The notes under the pieces are model-generated. The model saw only the letters and a program-made list of their open reading frames with translations. It had not been told where the DNA came from and did no database searches. A program made the translations under genes and the position numbers. From positions 124,001-188,000 of the forward strand of contig JBFFMJ010000007.1 of the NCBI GenBank assembly GCA_041554195.1: a DNA stretch of 64,000 nucleotides. The letters are read 5' to 3'. This document shows, piece by piece, positions 1 to 8,667 of this stretch. Origin of the DNA: JAPHSX01 sp041554195. GTDB lineage: Bacteria; Pseudomonadota; Gammaproteobacteria; Thiohalomonadales; Thiohalomonadaceae. Each line of letters opens with the position of its first letter. Within the stretch, counting starts at the first letter, position 1.

Positions 1-55
1 CATAGGCGCTGTCGGCGACCTGCGGCGTGATCTGTTGGAATGGACGTATCGCCAT
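1..55 (-). CDS. gamma-carbonic-anhydrase-like (YrdA-type) protein, N-terminal fragment
   Basis: Only the first 18 codons lie in the window; the gene runs off the left edge. The start MAIRPFQQITPQ resembles the N-terminus of YrdA-type left-handed beta-helix proteins of the gamma-carbonic anhydrase family, which usually bind a metal and may have anhydrase or transferase-like activity. The ATG sits 11 bases after the gor stop and follows a strong GGAGGGGAGTG ribosome binding site, so it is very probably co-transcribed with gor. Family assignment rests on a short peptide and on start context, so it is tentative. Confidence 0.55.
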   Translation of the reverse strand, partial: MAIRPFQQITPQVADSAY

Positions 56-66
56 CACTCCCCTCC

Positions 67-1416
67 CTAGCGCATGGTCACCAGCTCCTCGGAGCTGGTG
101 GGGTGGATGGCAACGGTGTCGTCAAACTGCTTCTTGGTGGCCCCCATCTTTAGCGCCACGGCAAAGCCCTGCAGCATCTCATCGACGCCGTGACCGATCA
201 TGTGGATTCCGACCACCTTCTCCTCAACACCGACACAGACCAACTTCATCGCGGTCTTTGTTTTGTGGTCCGTCAGGGCGTTATACATCGGAGTGAAGCG
301 GGTCTGGTAGACCTTGACCGCATCGCCATGCTGGTCGCGTGCCTCATCCTCTGTGAGGCCCACGGTGCCGATAGGCGGGTGGCTGAACATGACGGTGGGG
401 ATGTTTTCATAGTCGAGGCGTCGCTCTGGCTGATTATTAAACAGGCGGTCTCCGAGACGGCGCGCCGCTGCAATGGCCACGGGTGTAAGCTGGGCGCGAC
501 CGGTCGCATCACCCACCGCGTAGATACCGGAGACATTGGTGTTCTGGTAATCATCGGTGGGGATAAAGCCATACTCATCCATCGTTACCCCCGCCGCCTC
601 AAGGTTAAGCTCGGCGGTATTCGGTGAACGGCCAATCGCCCAGATCACGGTATCGAAACCCTTCATAATATGGCCACTCTGACAGCGGAGGGTAAGGGTG
701 CCGTCGGCCTCCTTCTCCACCTTCTCCAGATTGATATTGGGCAGGATATTGACCCCCTCGTTAACCATCTCCTCCATCAATGTCTCGCGCAGCATGGCAT
801 CGAAACTGGCAAGAAAGTGCTGGCGGCGCAGCAGCAAATCGACCTCAGAGCCAAGGGCTTTGAGCAGCCCCGCCAGCTCAACCGCAATATAACCGGCACC
901 CACTACCGCCACCCGCTTGGGCTGCGCGGTGAGGGCAAAAAAACCATCGGAGGTGATACCGTGTTCGGCACCGGGAATGTCCGGGGTCATCGGTACGCCG
1001 CCGGGGGAGATCACGATATGGTCCGCGGTGTATTGCTCGCCGCCCACTTCCAGCGTGTTGGCATCAACGAAACGGGCCCGTCCCTTAAGCCAGTCAATTT
1101 TCGAGTCGTCGAGATAGGAGCCGTACCAGTCATTAATACCCTGAATGTAATCCTCACGCCCCTTCACCAGATGTGCCCAGTCGAAATTATTCACCATCAC
1201 ATCAAAGCCGTAGCCTTTGGCGTCGCGCAGGGCATGGGCGATGGCCGCCCCGTTCCACATCACCTTCTTCGGTACACAACCGACATTGACGCAGGTGCCT
1301 CCCATCTTGCCCATCTCGATCACCGCGGCCTTCTTACCGTGCATCGCGGCACGCTCCGCTGCCGAAAGACCACCACTGCCGCCGCCAATGGCGAGAAGAT
1401 CATAATGTTTGCTCAT
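67..1416 (-). CDS. gor: glutathione-disulfide reductase
   Basis: Cytoplasmic FAD enzyme that reduces GSSG to GSH with NADPH. At 449 residues it matches the usual bacterial length. An FAD-binding glycine-rich loop (GGGSGG) is at residues 11-16. The redox-active disulfide CVNVGC is at 42-47, an NADPH-binding GAGYIA motif at 173-178, and the C-terminal HPTSSEE catalytic His/Glu motif near 438-444 completes the dimer-shared active site. These motifs separate it from lipoamide and mercuric reductases. It is first in an apparent operon with the gamma-carbonic-anhydrase-like gene and is divergent from the unknown gene at 1618 across about 200 bases. Its presence implies a glutathione-based thiol system. 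Confidence 0.95.
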   Translation of the reverse strand: MSKHYDLLAIGGGSGGLSAAERAAMHGKKAAVIEMGKMGGTCVNVGCVPKKVMWNGAAIAHALRDAKGYGFDVMVNNFDWAHLVKGREDYIQGINDWYGSYLDDSKIDWLKGRARFVDANTLEVGGEQYTADHIVISPGGVPMTPDIPGAEHGITSDGFFALTAQPKRVAVVGAGYIAVELAGLLKALGSEVDLLLRRQHFLASFDAMLRETLMEEMVNEGVNILPNINLEKVEKEADGTLTLRCQSGHIMKGFDTVIWAIGRSPNTAELNLEAAGVTMDEYGFIPTDDYQNTNVSGIYAVGDATGRAQLTPVAIAAARRLGDRLFNNQPERRLDYENIPTVMFSHPPIGTVGLTEDEARDQHGDAVKVYQTRFTPMYNALTDHKTKTAMKLVCVGVEEKVVGIHMIGHGVDEMLQGFAVALKMGATKKQFDDTVAIHPTSSEELVTMR

Positions 1417-1617
1417 ATTTATTCCCTATCGTTTCAGCCTTTAAGGCCAGGTTAAGCCAATGAGCTGATTCTAGCAGCAAGCCGATTGAGCTGTCTTTGT
1501 CGATCCAGAAATACTGAACAACTCACTTAAGTAATTGCTATCTCCTTATGAAATGCTTAATCTTCAAAAAAGTCATAATGACAAAGCATAAAACCAGAAC
1601 GTGGACGTGACCGGACA

Positions 1618-2319
1618 ATGGAACCGATAAATTACAAATACCGCTTTAAATTCAAGGACGGGCGCGAAGAGGTATTCGATGTCGAGCTCGATGGCGTCAA
1701 ACTCGAACCGCTAACAAAACTGCCCGAGAAGCTACCGGAATGGACCCGTCTTGAGTTTAATAAATGCTCCAACTGTACCCTGGATTCACTTGAAATTTTC
1801 TACTGCCCACTTGCTGCACGACTAATGCCGCTGGTCGATAAGATGCACGATGTTGTCTCGATTGATGATGTAAAGGTAGAGGTGACCCTGGATGAGCGCA
1901 TCATTACCCGTGATGCCACCGCGCAGGAGGGGATCAGCGCACTAATGGGTATTATCACCGCCACCTCCGGCTGCCCCCATACCGTCTTCTTCAAACCGAT
2001 GGCGCGCTTCCACCTTCCCTTTGCCAATACCGAGGAGACCTTCTACCGTGCCGCCTCTATGTACATGCTCGGCCAGTACTACCGCTGGCAGGCCGGCAAG
2101 AGCGTGGATATGGATCTGGAAGGGATCCACAAATTCTACGAGCAGGTGGCGACAGTGAACAAGGGCATTGCCGATAGGCTACGCAGCACCAAGCGAGAGG
2201 ATGGCAGTGTTAACGCCATCGTGCTGCTCGATATGTTCGTCAAGAGCATGCCGATGCTGCTGGATGAGACTCTCACCGAGTTAAAACCACTTTTCACCCC
2301 CTATATTTATGTCGATTAG
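1618..2319 (+). CDS. conserved hypothetical protein with CxxC motif
   Basis: A 233-residue soluble protein with no signal peptide or membrane segment. The first 65 residues are lysine- and glutamate-rich and hold three cysteines (C50, C53, C63), including a CSNC pair that could bind metal or form a disulfide. The middle and C-terminal parts are mixed alpha-helical. It resembles a family of proteobacterial unknowns that I recall as DUF6901, but I cannot confirm that here. The ATG start has only a weak ribosome binding site. It stands alone and is divergent from gor; a rho-independent terminator lies about 130 bases downstream. Function unknown. Confidence 0.75.
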   Translation: MEPINYKYRFKFKDGREEVFDVELDGVKLEPLTKLPEKLPEWTRLEFNKCSNCTLDSLEIFYCPLAARLMPLVDKMHDVVSIDDVKVEVTLDERIITRDATAQEGISALMGIITATSGCPHTVFFKPMARFHLPFANTEETFYRAASMYMLGQYYRWQAGKSVDMDLEGIHKFYEQVATVNKGIADRLRSTKREDGSVNAIVLLDMFVKSMPMLLDETLTELKPLFTPYIYVD

Positions 2320-2599
2320 TTCATTACATTCAACCGGTTAGCGACATAACCCGAAAGACCAAGCTTTTATATCAAATATATTCTTGACAGAAGCGCTGCG
2401 CTTTCCTAAGCTTCGAGGTAACCAAACATTGGTTATACCCCCCCAACTTCAGGAAGGCATCCCCCGCCTTCCTTTTTTTTACCCAGACTAATGCACACCT
2501 CAGAAAAACGTAGCGAAACTTGCCCAGAGTCAGCGCATCGGTGGCTATTTTAGTGCTATCTAATATATACTTACCGGCTCCCTGTTTTACACCTATCAA
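2320..2599. other. intergenic stretch with terminator
   Basis: Between the unknown gene ending at 2319 and the weak small ORF at 2600 I see only a short dyad (AACCAA-ACA-TTGGTT at 2420-2434) and the terminator at 2452-2480. The minus-strand ORF that fits here has no family likeness or ribosome binding site. Confidence 0.5.
2452..2480 (+). terminator. rho-independent terminator
   Basis: Perfect 7-bp stem GGAAGGC / GCCTTCC with a 7-base loop, followed directly by eight T residues. The orientation suits the plus-strand gene ending at 2319. Confidence 0.85.
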
Positions 2600-2926
2600 G
2601 TGGTATACATCTTGGTGCTATCACCCAGACCCAGTCGAACACCTTCCAGGGCCCGCTATGGGCTACTGATTATGCTGCTGGCGGTTGCCGGTATGCTGTT
2701 TGTTGCCGGTCCATCTGTCGAAAACTTCAACGGCGATACCAGTGATTACTTCGTCGAGGGGCTGGACGCTGGTAACGATGAAGATGAGGATGGCAAGCCG
2801 ATTCTGAGCGCGACCACCACTCCCCACATGCGTGCCAAAGAGGGGGGTTGTTGCATCGCCTCAAGCCCAACGGCTCACCTGACGCAACTCGTTATCTCCC
2901 CCTCCAGCCGCGCTCCCCCCGCCTGA
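2600..2926 (+). CDS. possible small membrane-anchored acidic protein
   Basis: A weakly supported 108-codon frame starting at a GTG. A hydrophobic stretch near residues 21-37 (LLIMLLAVAGMLFVAG) could be a signal anchor. An acidic segment follows (DAGNDEDEDG), then a Ser/Pro-rich tail. A start at an internal ATG just before the hydrophobic stretch would also work. It lies about 80 bases upstream of the SulP gene in the same direction, so it could be a small partner or leader peptide. I recognise no family and the tail has low complexity; it may not be a gene. Confidence 0.3.
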   Translation: MVYILVLSPRPSRTPSRARYGLLIMLLAVAGMLFVAGPSVENFNGDTSDYFVEGLDAGNDEDEDGKPILSATTTPHMRAKEGGCCIASSPTAHLTQLVISPSSRAPPA

Positions 2927-2948
2927 AACAGCTTTAATGTATCTTTAC

Positions 2949-2971
2949 GGGGAGTGAGCTATGTGCTCCCC
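2949..2971 (+). promoter_or_regulatory. hairpin in the SulP gene leader
   Basis: GGGGAG and CTCCCC form a 6-bp stem around an 11-base loop, about 35 bases before the SulP start. There is no T run, so it is not a classical terminator; it may affect mRNA stability or translation. Confidence 0.35.
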
Positions 2972-3006
2972 CCTGTGTTTCTAGCTTTACTTTAAGGGTC
3001 TCCCCC

Positions 3007-4779
3007 ATGTCACCGTCACAATTTTGCAATCTCGGCCTTATGCGCTGGTTACCCTTTATGCGCTGGTTTAACCAGATCAGCAGCAGCAGTGTACGTGCCG
3101 ATATCGTGGCAGGCCTTACCGGTGCGGTCATCGTACTGCCGCAGGGCGTCGCCTTTGCCATGATCGCCGGGCTGCCGCCGCAGTACGGCCTTTATACCGC
3201 GATTGTTCCACCAATTATCGCGGCCCTCTTTGGCTCTTCGTTTCACCTTATTTCGGGGCCGACCACGGCGATCTCCATTGTGGTGTTCAGTACCATCAGC
3301 CCGCTGGCCGAGGCGGGTAGTGAGCAGTACATCGCGCTGGTGCTAACACTGACACTGCTGGCGGGTGTCTACCAGCTGGTACTGGGGCTGGCCCGTATGG
3401 GCTCGCTGGTCAACTTCGTCTCGCATACCGTGGTGGTGGGCTTTACCGCGGGGGCGGCGATCCTCATCGCCACCAGCCAGCTTAAGCACTTCTTTGGTGT
3501 GGAGATGCCACGCGGTGAATCGTTTGCCCACACCTGGATGCACCTGATTGAGAAACTGCCCCATAGCAACCTGTATGTGGTGGCGATTGCCATCACCACC
3601 CTGATAAGTGCCCTGCTGTTTAAGAAATTCCTGCCGCGCTGGCCCAACATGCTGATGGCGATGGTGGTCGGAGCGATCCTCTCTCTACTCCTCGGTGCTG
3701 AGCAGCACGGCATCAAGCTGGTAGGTGAGCTGCCGGCGATGCTGCCGCCGCTCTCCATGCCCGATTTCTCCTTTGCCACCTTAAAGCAGCTGGCCCCAGG
3801 GGCGCTGGCGGTGGCGCTGCTGGGTCTGGTCGAGGCGGTCTCTATTGCCCGCTCGGTGGCCGCGAAATCGCACCAGCGTATCGACGGCAATCAGGAGTTT
3901 ATCGGCCAGGGGCTGGCGAATATTGCCGGCTCCTTCTTCTCCTCCTACGCCTCCTCCGGCTCCTTTACCCGTACCGGGGTTAACTACGAGGCGGGGGCAC
4001 GTACCCCACTGGCAGCGATTGCGGCGGCACTGTCACTGGCGCTGATCCTGCTGCTGATCGCCCCATTGACCGCCTACCTGCCAATCCCGGCGATGGCCGG
4101 GATCCTGCTGCTGGTCGCCTTTAACCTGATCGACTGGCACCACATTCACAGCATCGTCCACACCAGTCGTGCCGAAGCGAGCATTCTTGCCACCACCTTC
4201 TTCGCCACCCTGTTCCTGGAGCTGGAGTTCGCCATTTATGTTGGGGTAATGCTCTCCCTGGTCGTCTATCTCAACCGCACCGCACGGCCCAAGGTGACCA
4301 CCATGGCCCCGGATAGTAATGAGGTACATCGCCCCATGGTCAGCGTCTCGCACAATCCACAGCCCCAGTGCCCACAGGTGCGCATCGTGCGCATGGATGG
4401 CTCGCTGTTCTTCGGCGCGGTGAATCATGTGGCGGGGCAGTTCCGTTTCTTCGGCGAGGAGGCCCCCGAGCAACGCCGTATACTGTTGCTCTGCAACTCG
4501 GTCAACTTTATCGATGTGGCCGGTGCCGAGTGGGTGATGCAGGAGGCGCAGCGCCTGAAGTCACAGGGGGGCGGCCTCTATCTGTGTAATCCCAAGGAGA
4601 CGCTGTGTGAGTTCTTACGCAAGAGCAAGGTCATTGAGGTGATGGGGGAGGAGCACGTCTTCGACTCTAAGAGTGAGGCGGTACAGAAGATCTTCCTGGA
4701 GCTTGATCGCGACATCTGCCGCAGTTGTGAGCGCCGCATCTTCCAGGAGTGTCAGAGCGTCCCCTTCGCCACGACTTAG
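3007..4779 (+). CDS. SulP/SLC26 family anion (sulfate) transporter with STAS domain
   Basis: A 590-residue inner-membrane transporter. The N-terminal SulP signature region (VAGLTGAVIVLPQGVAFA, then QYGLY and FGSS) is clear. About 10-12 hydrophobic segments extend to roughly residue 420, and a cytoplasmic STAS domain occupies about 440-560. The C-terminal tail carries a Cys cluster (C571, C574, C582) in the order CxxC-x7-C, which could bind metal or sense redox state. SulP proteins carry sulfate, bicarbonate or other anions; the substrate cannot be read from sequence. The gene converges on srkA and their stop codons overlap (4776-4779). Confidence 0.92.
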   Translation: MSPSQFCNLGLMRWLPFMRWFNQISSSSVRADIVAGLTGAVIVLPQGVAFAMIAGLPPQYGLYTAIVPPIIAALFGSSFHLISGPTTAISIVVFSTISPLAEAGSEQYIALVLTLTLLAGVYQLVLGLARMGSLVNFVSHTVVVGFTAGAAILIATSQLKHFFGVEMPRGESFAHTWMHLIEKLPHSNLYVVAIAITTLISALLFKKFLPRWPNMLMAMVVGAILSLLLGAEQHGIKLVGELPAMLPPLSMPDFSFATLKQLAPGALAVALLGLVEAVSIARSVAAKSHQRIDGNQEFIGQGLANIAGSFFSSYASSGSFTRTGVNYEAGARTPLAAIAAALSLALILLLIAPLTAYLPIPAMAGILLLVAFNLIDWHHIHSIVHTSRAEASILATTFFATLFLELEFAIYVGVMLSLVVYLNRTARPKVTTMAPDSNEVHRPMVSVSHNPQPQCPQVRIVRMDGSLFFGAVNHVAGQFRFFGEEAPEQRRILLLCNSVNFIDVAGAEWVMQEAQRLKSQGGGLYLCNPKETLCEFLRKSKVIEVMGEEHVFDSKSEAVQKIFLELDRDICRSCERRIFQECQSVPFATT

Positions 4780-5768
4780 TCGATCTGCAATAGTGGCGGC
4801 TGCTCTATCCGCAGCTGCTGCTCGCGCAGGGTAAGGATCTGCTCTTCCCAGTAATTCACCGTATTAAACCAGGGGAAGGCGAGGGTAAAGGCCGGGTCAC
4901 TCCAGCGTCGCGCCAGCCAGGCCGAGTAGTGAAGCAGGCGCAGGGTACGCAGTGACTCTATTAGCGCCAGCTCGCGGCGATTAAAGTCGTAAAACTCCTC
5001 ATAACCCTCCAGCAGTTCACTGAGCTGGCTGTTCATCTGCCCGCGCTCGCCGCTGAGCAGCATCCATAAATCCTGCACCGCAGGGCCGCTACGACAGTCA
5101 TCCAGATCCACCAGGTGGGCCCCCGTGTCGGTCCAGAGAATATTGCCGGGATGGAAGTCGCCATGCAGACGTAACGTACTGGTCTCCACAGCAGCAAAAC
5201 GCCGGTGGATCTCCTTCAGCAGCCCCTCAGCCAGATCACGATACTGCTGCTCGTACTCTCTGGGCAGAAAACCGTTCTCCAGCAGGTAGGCAAGACTTTG
5301 ATCACCAAAGCTCTCGGGGGTAATGGCCGGGCGATGGGCAAAGGGGCGCGTCGCCCCCACCGCGTGAATGCGCCCGAGAAACTGACCGAGGCGATACTGG
5401 GTATCGGGGTCGTCCAGTTCCGGCCAGTGGCCGCCGCGCCGTGCAAACAGGGCAAAACGAAAATTGTGATAAGTATGCAGGGTCTCGCCGTTGTCAGCGG
5501 CCAACGGAGCGACCACCGGGATCTCCACCTTGGCCAGCTGCGCGGCAAAGGCGTGCTCCTCCAGAATAGCCTCATCGCTCCAGCGTGCGGGGCGGTAGAA
5601 CTTGGCAACGATGAACTCCCCCGACTCCAGGCCGATCTGGTAGACCCGGTTCTCATAGCTATTAAGGGCCAGCATCGAACCGGAGCAGCGATAGCCTTGG
5701 GCATCGATGGCATCGAGGATCAGGTCGGGCAGCAGGGCATCGTAGGGGTGGGGCTGAGGAGAATTCAT
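4776..5768 (-). CDS. srkA: stress response serine/threonine protein kinase SrkA (YihE)
   Basis: A 330-residue cytoplasmic kinase of the aminoglycoside-phosphotransferase-like fold, close in length to E. coli SrkA (328). SrkA counters death pathways after envelope or oxidative stress. A Lys in VAKF (about residue 56) fits the ATP-binding lysine. The catalytic loop HGDFHPGNI is at about 202-210, and a metal-binding VDLDD motif at 220-224. The open frame extends 31 codons further upstream, but the ATG at 5768 begins the family-typical N-terminus (MNSPQPHPYDALLPD). It is divergent from prlC. Confidence 0.9.
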   Translation of the reverse strand: MNSPQPHPYDALLPDLILDAIDAQGYRCSGSMLALNSYENRVYQIGLESGEFIVAKFYRPARWSDEAILEEHAFAAQLAKVEIPVVAPLAADNGETLHTYHNFRFALFARRGGHWPELDDPDTQYRLGQFLGRIHAVGATRPFAHRPAITPESFGDQSLAYLLENGFLPREYEQQYRDLAEGLLKEIHRRFAAVETSTLRLHGDFHPGNILWTDTGAHLVDLDDCRSGPAVQDLWMLLSGERGQMNSQLSELLEGYEEFYDFNRRELALIESLRTLRLLHYSAWLARRWSDPAFTLAFPWFNTVNYWEEQILTLREQQLRIEQPPLLQID

Positions 5769-5848
5769 AGTGATCTTTTGTTTAATCGCATTGTCCCCTA
5801 TTGTAGGGTGTATGCCCCATTGAAACACGACTATCGGAAAAGTTGACC

Positions 5849-7897
5849 ATGCCCAACCCACTGCTACAGATGACCGACCTCCCCCCTTTCCACGCGATTA
5901 AGCCCGAGCATGTAGAGCCTGCCATCGACACGGTACTGGCGGAGAACCGTGCCGAGGTGTCGCGTCTGCTGGAGCGTGTCAGCGCGCCAGGCTGGAACAA
6001 CCTGGTCGCCCCGCTGGAGACGCTGGACGACCGCCTCAACCGCATCTGGTCGCCGGTGAGTCACATGAACTCGGTGGTCAACTCAGCGGAGCTGCGCGCA
6101 GCCTACGAGGCCTGCCTGCCCAAGCTCTCCGACTACGCCACCGAGATGGGACAGAACGAGAGGCTGTTCCAGGCCTTCGAGAGCATTCGTAACGGCAAGG
6201 AGTATGACAAGCTCGATAGCGCCCAGCAGAAGATGATTGAAGACACCCTGCGCGACTTCCACCTCTCCGGCGTTGCACTGCCGGCGGAGAAAAAGTTACG
6301 TTACAAGGAGTTAAAATCCGAACTCTCCAAACTCACCACCAAGTTCAGTAATAACGTGCTCGATGCCACCAATGAGTGGAATATGCATCTGACCGAGCGC
6401 AATGATCTGGCCGGGCTGCCCCAGTCAAGCCTGGGCATGCTCAAACAGGCCGCTGAGCGCGAAGGTGAAAAGAAGGGGTGGTGGGTCTCGCTGGAATTCC
6501 CCAGTTACTTCGCAGTAATGACCTATGCCGACAGTAGCGAGCTGCGCCAGCGTGTCTACGAGGCCTTCGTGACTCGAGCCTCGGACCAGGGGCCGGATGC
6601 GGGCAAGTGGGACAACGGCCCGGTGATGGAGGAGATTCTGCGCATCCGCCACGAACTGGCCGACCTGCTCGGCTTCCAGAGCTACGCCGAGCGCTCTCTC
6701 GCCACCAAGATGGCCGAAGAGCCGCAGCAGGTAATCGACTTCCTGCGCGACCTCGCCAACCGTTCCCTCAGTCTGGCCCGCGAGGAGCTGGACGAACTTC
6801 ACGCCTTCGCCAAAGAAAAACACGGCATAGAGGAGCTACAGGCCTGGGATCTCGGTTACTACGCCGAAAAACTGCGTCAGGAAAAATACGCCACCTCGCA
6901 GGAGGATCTAAAACCCTACTTCCCCGAGGATCGCGTGATCGACGGCCTGTTCGAGGTGGTGAATCGACTCTACGGTCTCGATATCCGCCAGGTCGAAAAA
7001 TTCGACAGCTGGCACGATGATGTGCGTTTTTATGAAATTTTTGATAACAGTGGTGCACTGCGCGGCCGCTTCTACCTCGACCTCTACGCCCGCCCCCTCA
7101 AGCGCGGTGGCGCCTGGATGGATGAGTGCATCAGTCGCCGCAAATTGATCGATGGCGAGGTACAGACTCCCGCCGCCTACATGGTCTGCAACTTCGCCCC
7201 GCCGGTGGGCAAAGACCCCGCGCTGTTCACCCACGACGAGGTGCAGACCCTGTTCCACGAGTTTGGCCACGGTCTGCACCACATGATGACCCTGGTCGAC
7301 TACTCCGGCGTCTCCGGCATTAACGGCGTACCGTGGGATGCGGTAGAGCTGCCGAGCCAGTTCATGGAAAACTGGTGCTGGGAGCGCGAGGCGTTAGACA
7401 TGTTCGCTGCCCACTACCAGAGCGGCGAGAAGATCCCCGATGAACTCTTTAACAAAATGATCGCGGCGAAAAATTTCCAGGCAGGGATGCAGATGGTGCG
7501 ACAGCTGGAGTTCTCCCTCTTCGACTTCCGCCTCCACCTCGAATACGACCCGGCAAAGGGCGGACGTATACAGCAGATCCTCAACGAGGTGCGTGCCGAG
7601 GTGGCAGTGGTCCACCCCCCCGAGTACAACCGCTTCCAGCACGGCTTCTCCCACATCTTCGCCGGTGGCTACGCCGCCGGTTACTACAGCTACAAGTGGG
7701 CCGAGGTGTTGAGCGCCGACGCCTTCTCGCGCTTCGAGGAGGAGGGAATCTTCAACAGCGCCACCGGCGCATCATTTATGGAAAATATTCTGGAGCAGGG
7801 CGGCTCACGGGATCCGATGGAGCTGTTTATCGAATTTCGTGGCCGTAAACCGACGATTGATGCACTGCTGCGCCACAGTGGAATAGTGAACAATTAA
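5849..7897 (+). CDS. prlC: oligopeptidase A (M3A zinc metallopeptidase)
   Basis: A 682-residue cytoplasmic thimet-type peptidase that degrades signal peptides and other oligopeptides. The zinc motif HEFGH is at about residues 470-474 and lies within a wider HEFGHGLHHM signature; the remaining zinc ligand is expected in the downstream helix region. The length equals that of E. coli PrlC (680). I chose the ATG at 5849, six bases after an in-frame TTG, because GGAAAAG lies at a suitable distance. The gene is divergent from srkA and followed by a convergent small membrane gene. Confidence 0.95.
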   Translation: MPNPLLQMTDLPPFHAIKPEHVEPAIDTVLAENRAEVSRLLERVSAPGWNNLVAPLETLDDRLNRIWSPVSHMNSVVNSAELRAAYEACLPKLSDYATEMGQNERLFQAFESIRNGKEYDKLDSAQQKMIEDTLRDFHLSGVALPAEKKLRYKELKSELSKLTTKFSNNVLDATNEWNMHLTERNDLAGLPQSSLGMLKQAAEREGEKKGWWVSLEFPSYFAVMTYADSSELRQRVYEAFVTRASDQGPDAGKWDNGPVMEEILRIRHELADLLGFQSYAERSLATKMAEEPQQVIDFLRDLANRSLSLAREELDELHAFAKEKHGIEELQAWDLGYYAEKLRQEKYATSQEDLKPYFPEDRVIDGLFEVVNRLYGLDIRQVEKFDSWHDDVRFYEIFDNSGALRGRFYLDLYARPLKRGGAWMDECISRRKLIDGEVQTPAAYMVCNFAPPVGKDPALFTHDEVQTLFHEFGHGLHHMMTLVDYSGVSGINGVPWDAVELPSQFMENWCWEREALDMFAAHYQSGEKIPDELFNKMIAAKNFQAGMQMVRQLEFSLFDFRLHLEYDPAKGGRIQQILNEVRAEVAVVHPPEYNRFQHGFSHIFAGGYAAGYYSYKWAEVLSADAFSRFEEEGIFNSATGASFMENILEQGGSRDPMELFIEFRGRKPTIDALLRHSGIVNN

Positions 7898-7939
7898 TGT
7901 GTCACCGTGAGAGCCTCGTCCGATCATGAAGGTGATATC

Positions 7940-8173
7940 TCAGTGGGGTTTCTCATTATGGTTATCGTCGGCATCATCGTGATGCTTGAAATCCTTGGGA
8001 AAATTAGGGGCGAATCCCATGTAGATAGCCAGCAGAATAAACATTATCAGGCCGTGTACTTCATCAAACTCATGGGGTTGGATTACAGAGAAATTAACCA
8101 GAATAGTTGCCAGCGCTTCAGCAAAGAGCAGGGATACAGCGCAGAAGAGGACTGCAAACAGGAGGCCGCGCAT
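7940..8173 (-). CDS. possible small membrane protein with His/Asp-rich tail
   Basis: A 77-residue frame with two hydrophobic helices (about residues 3-27 and 41-54) and a short charged C-terminal tail rich in His, Asp and Asn (KHHDDADDNHNEKPH) that could bind metal. There is no good ribosome binding site. A competing plus-strand ORF (7907-8179) covers the same DNA but looks less protein-like. The gene converges with prlC and lies downstream of the HMA-like gene on the same strand, past a 12-bp hairpin. Family not recognised. Confidence 0.4.
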   Translation of the reverse strand: MRGLLFAVLFCAVSLLFAEALATILVNFSVIQPHEFDEVHGLIMFILLAIYMGFAPNFPKDFKHHDDADDNHNEKPH

Positions 8174-8267
8174 CGTTAGTGACTACTAAGCATGAAGCAT
8201 AACGGTGTTTACTGTTGGTACCACAATGCTTATAAGCATGTCCCAAAAAGCTCAAGGGATAATGAAA

Positions 8268-8297
8268 TATCACACTGCTATGACTAGCAGTGTGATA
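8268..8297 (-). terminator. 12-bp perfect hairpin, probable terminator
   Basis: TATCACACTGCT and AGCAGTGTGATA form a perfect 12-bp stem around a 6-base loop, just after the stop of the minus-strand HMA-like gene. In the minus direction only TTTCATT follows, so termination may be partial. Confidence 0.5.
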
Positions 8298-8313
8298 ATC
8301 TGGAAAATTTACC

Positions 8314-8550
8314 TTAAAGACCAATCAGTTCAGCGTGACCGGCCATCTCTCGCACTGCCGCCAAAACAACCCCGGAAGAGGTCTTATCAGGATTATACTC
8401 AACGACGACCAGATGACGTTTATCCTCCGGCATGTGCACGCTGACAACATCATCTAAGCCCCGTAACGCGGCCTCCACCTGACCACGGATTTCATCGCTA
8501 ACTTCACGATCAATATGAATGGTCACGTCAGCAAGTTTAATATCGGACAT
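8314..8550 (-). CDS. HMA-fold (ferredoxin-like) small protein lacking the CxxC metal motif
   Basis: A 78-residue protein whose pattern of alternating strands and helices (DVTIHIDREVS ... VHMPEDKRHLVVVEYNPD ... VLAAVREM) fits the beta-alpha-beta-beta-alpha-beta fold of heavy-metal-associated domains. The CxxC that normally binds copper or other metals is absent; the protein has no cysteine at all. A good ribosome binding site (GAGGGAG) precedes the ATG. Neighbours are a small membrane protein gene upstream on the same strand and a hairpin downstream. It may bind a ligand other than a soft metal, or serve as a structural adaptor; this is inference. Confidence 0.7.
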   Translation of the reverse strand: MSDIKLADVTIHIDREVSDEIRGQVEAALRGLDDVVSVHMPEDKRHLVVVEYNPDKTSSGVVLAAVREMAGHAELIGL

Positions 8551-8667
8551 ATTGCTCCCTCACTTCTAATTGTATGTTTAATTTATAACCAAACCCCAAA
8601 ATAAGTATAGGACGTCATCTTGTCGATTGTCTACTCAATAACGGTAGCGCTATTATGATTTCTCAAT

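Noticed and set aside
2372..2599. Minus-strand 75-codon ORF in the gap before the small ORF
   Set aside because: It crosses the terminator, has no ribosome binding site and resembles no family.
7907..8179. Plus-strand 90-codon ORF after prlC
   Set aside because: It overlaps the minus-strand membrane ORF, and its C-terminal half has low protein-like character; the minus-strand frame seems better, though neither is certain.
8645..8652. Palindrome TAGCGCTA before the HMA-like gene
   Set aside because: Eight bases only and no extension; expected by chance in a window of this size.
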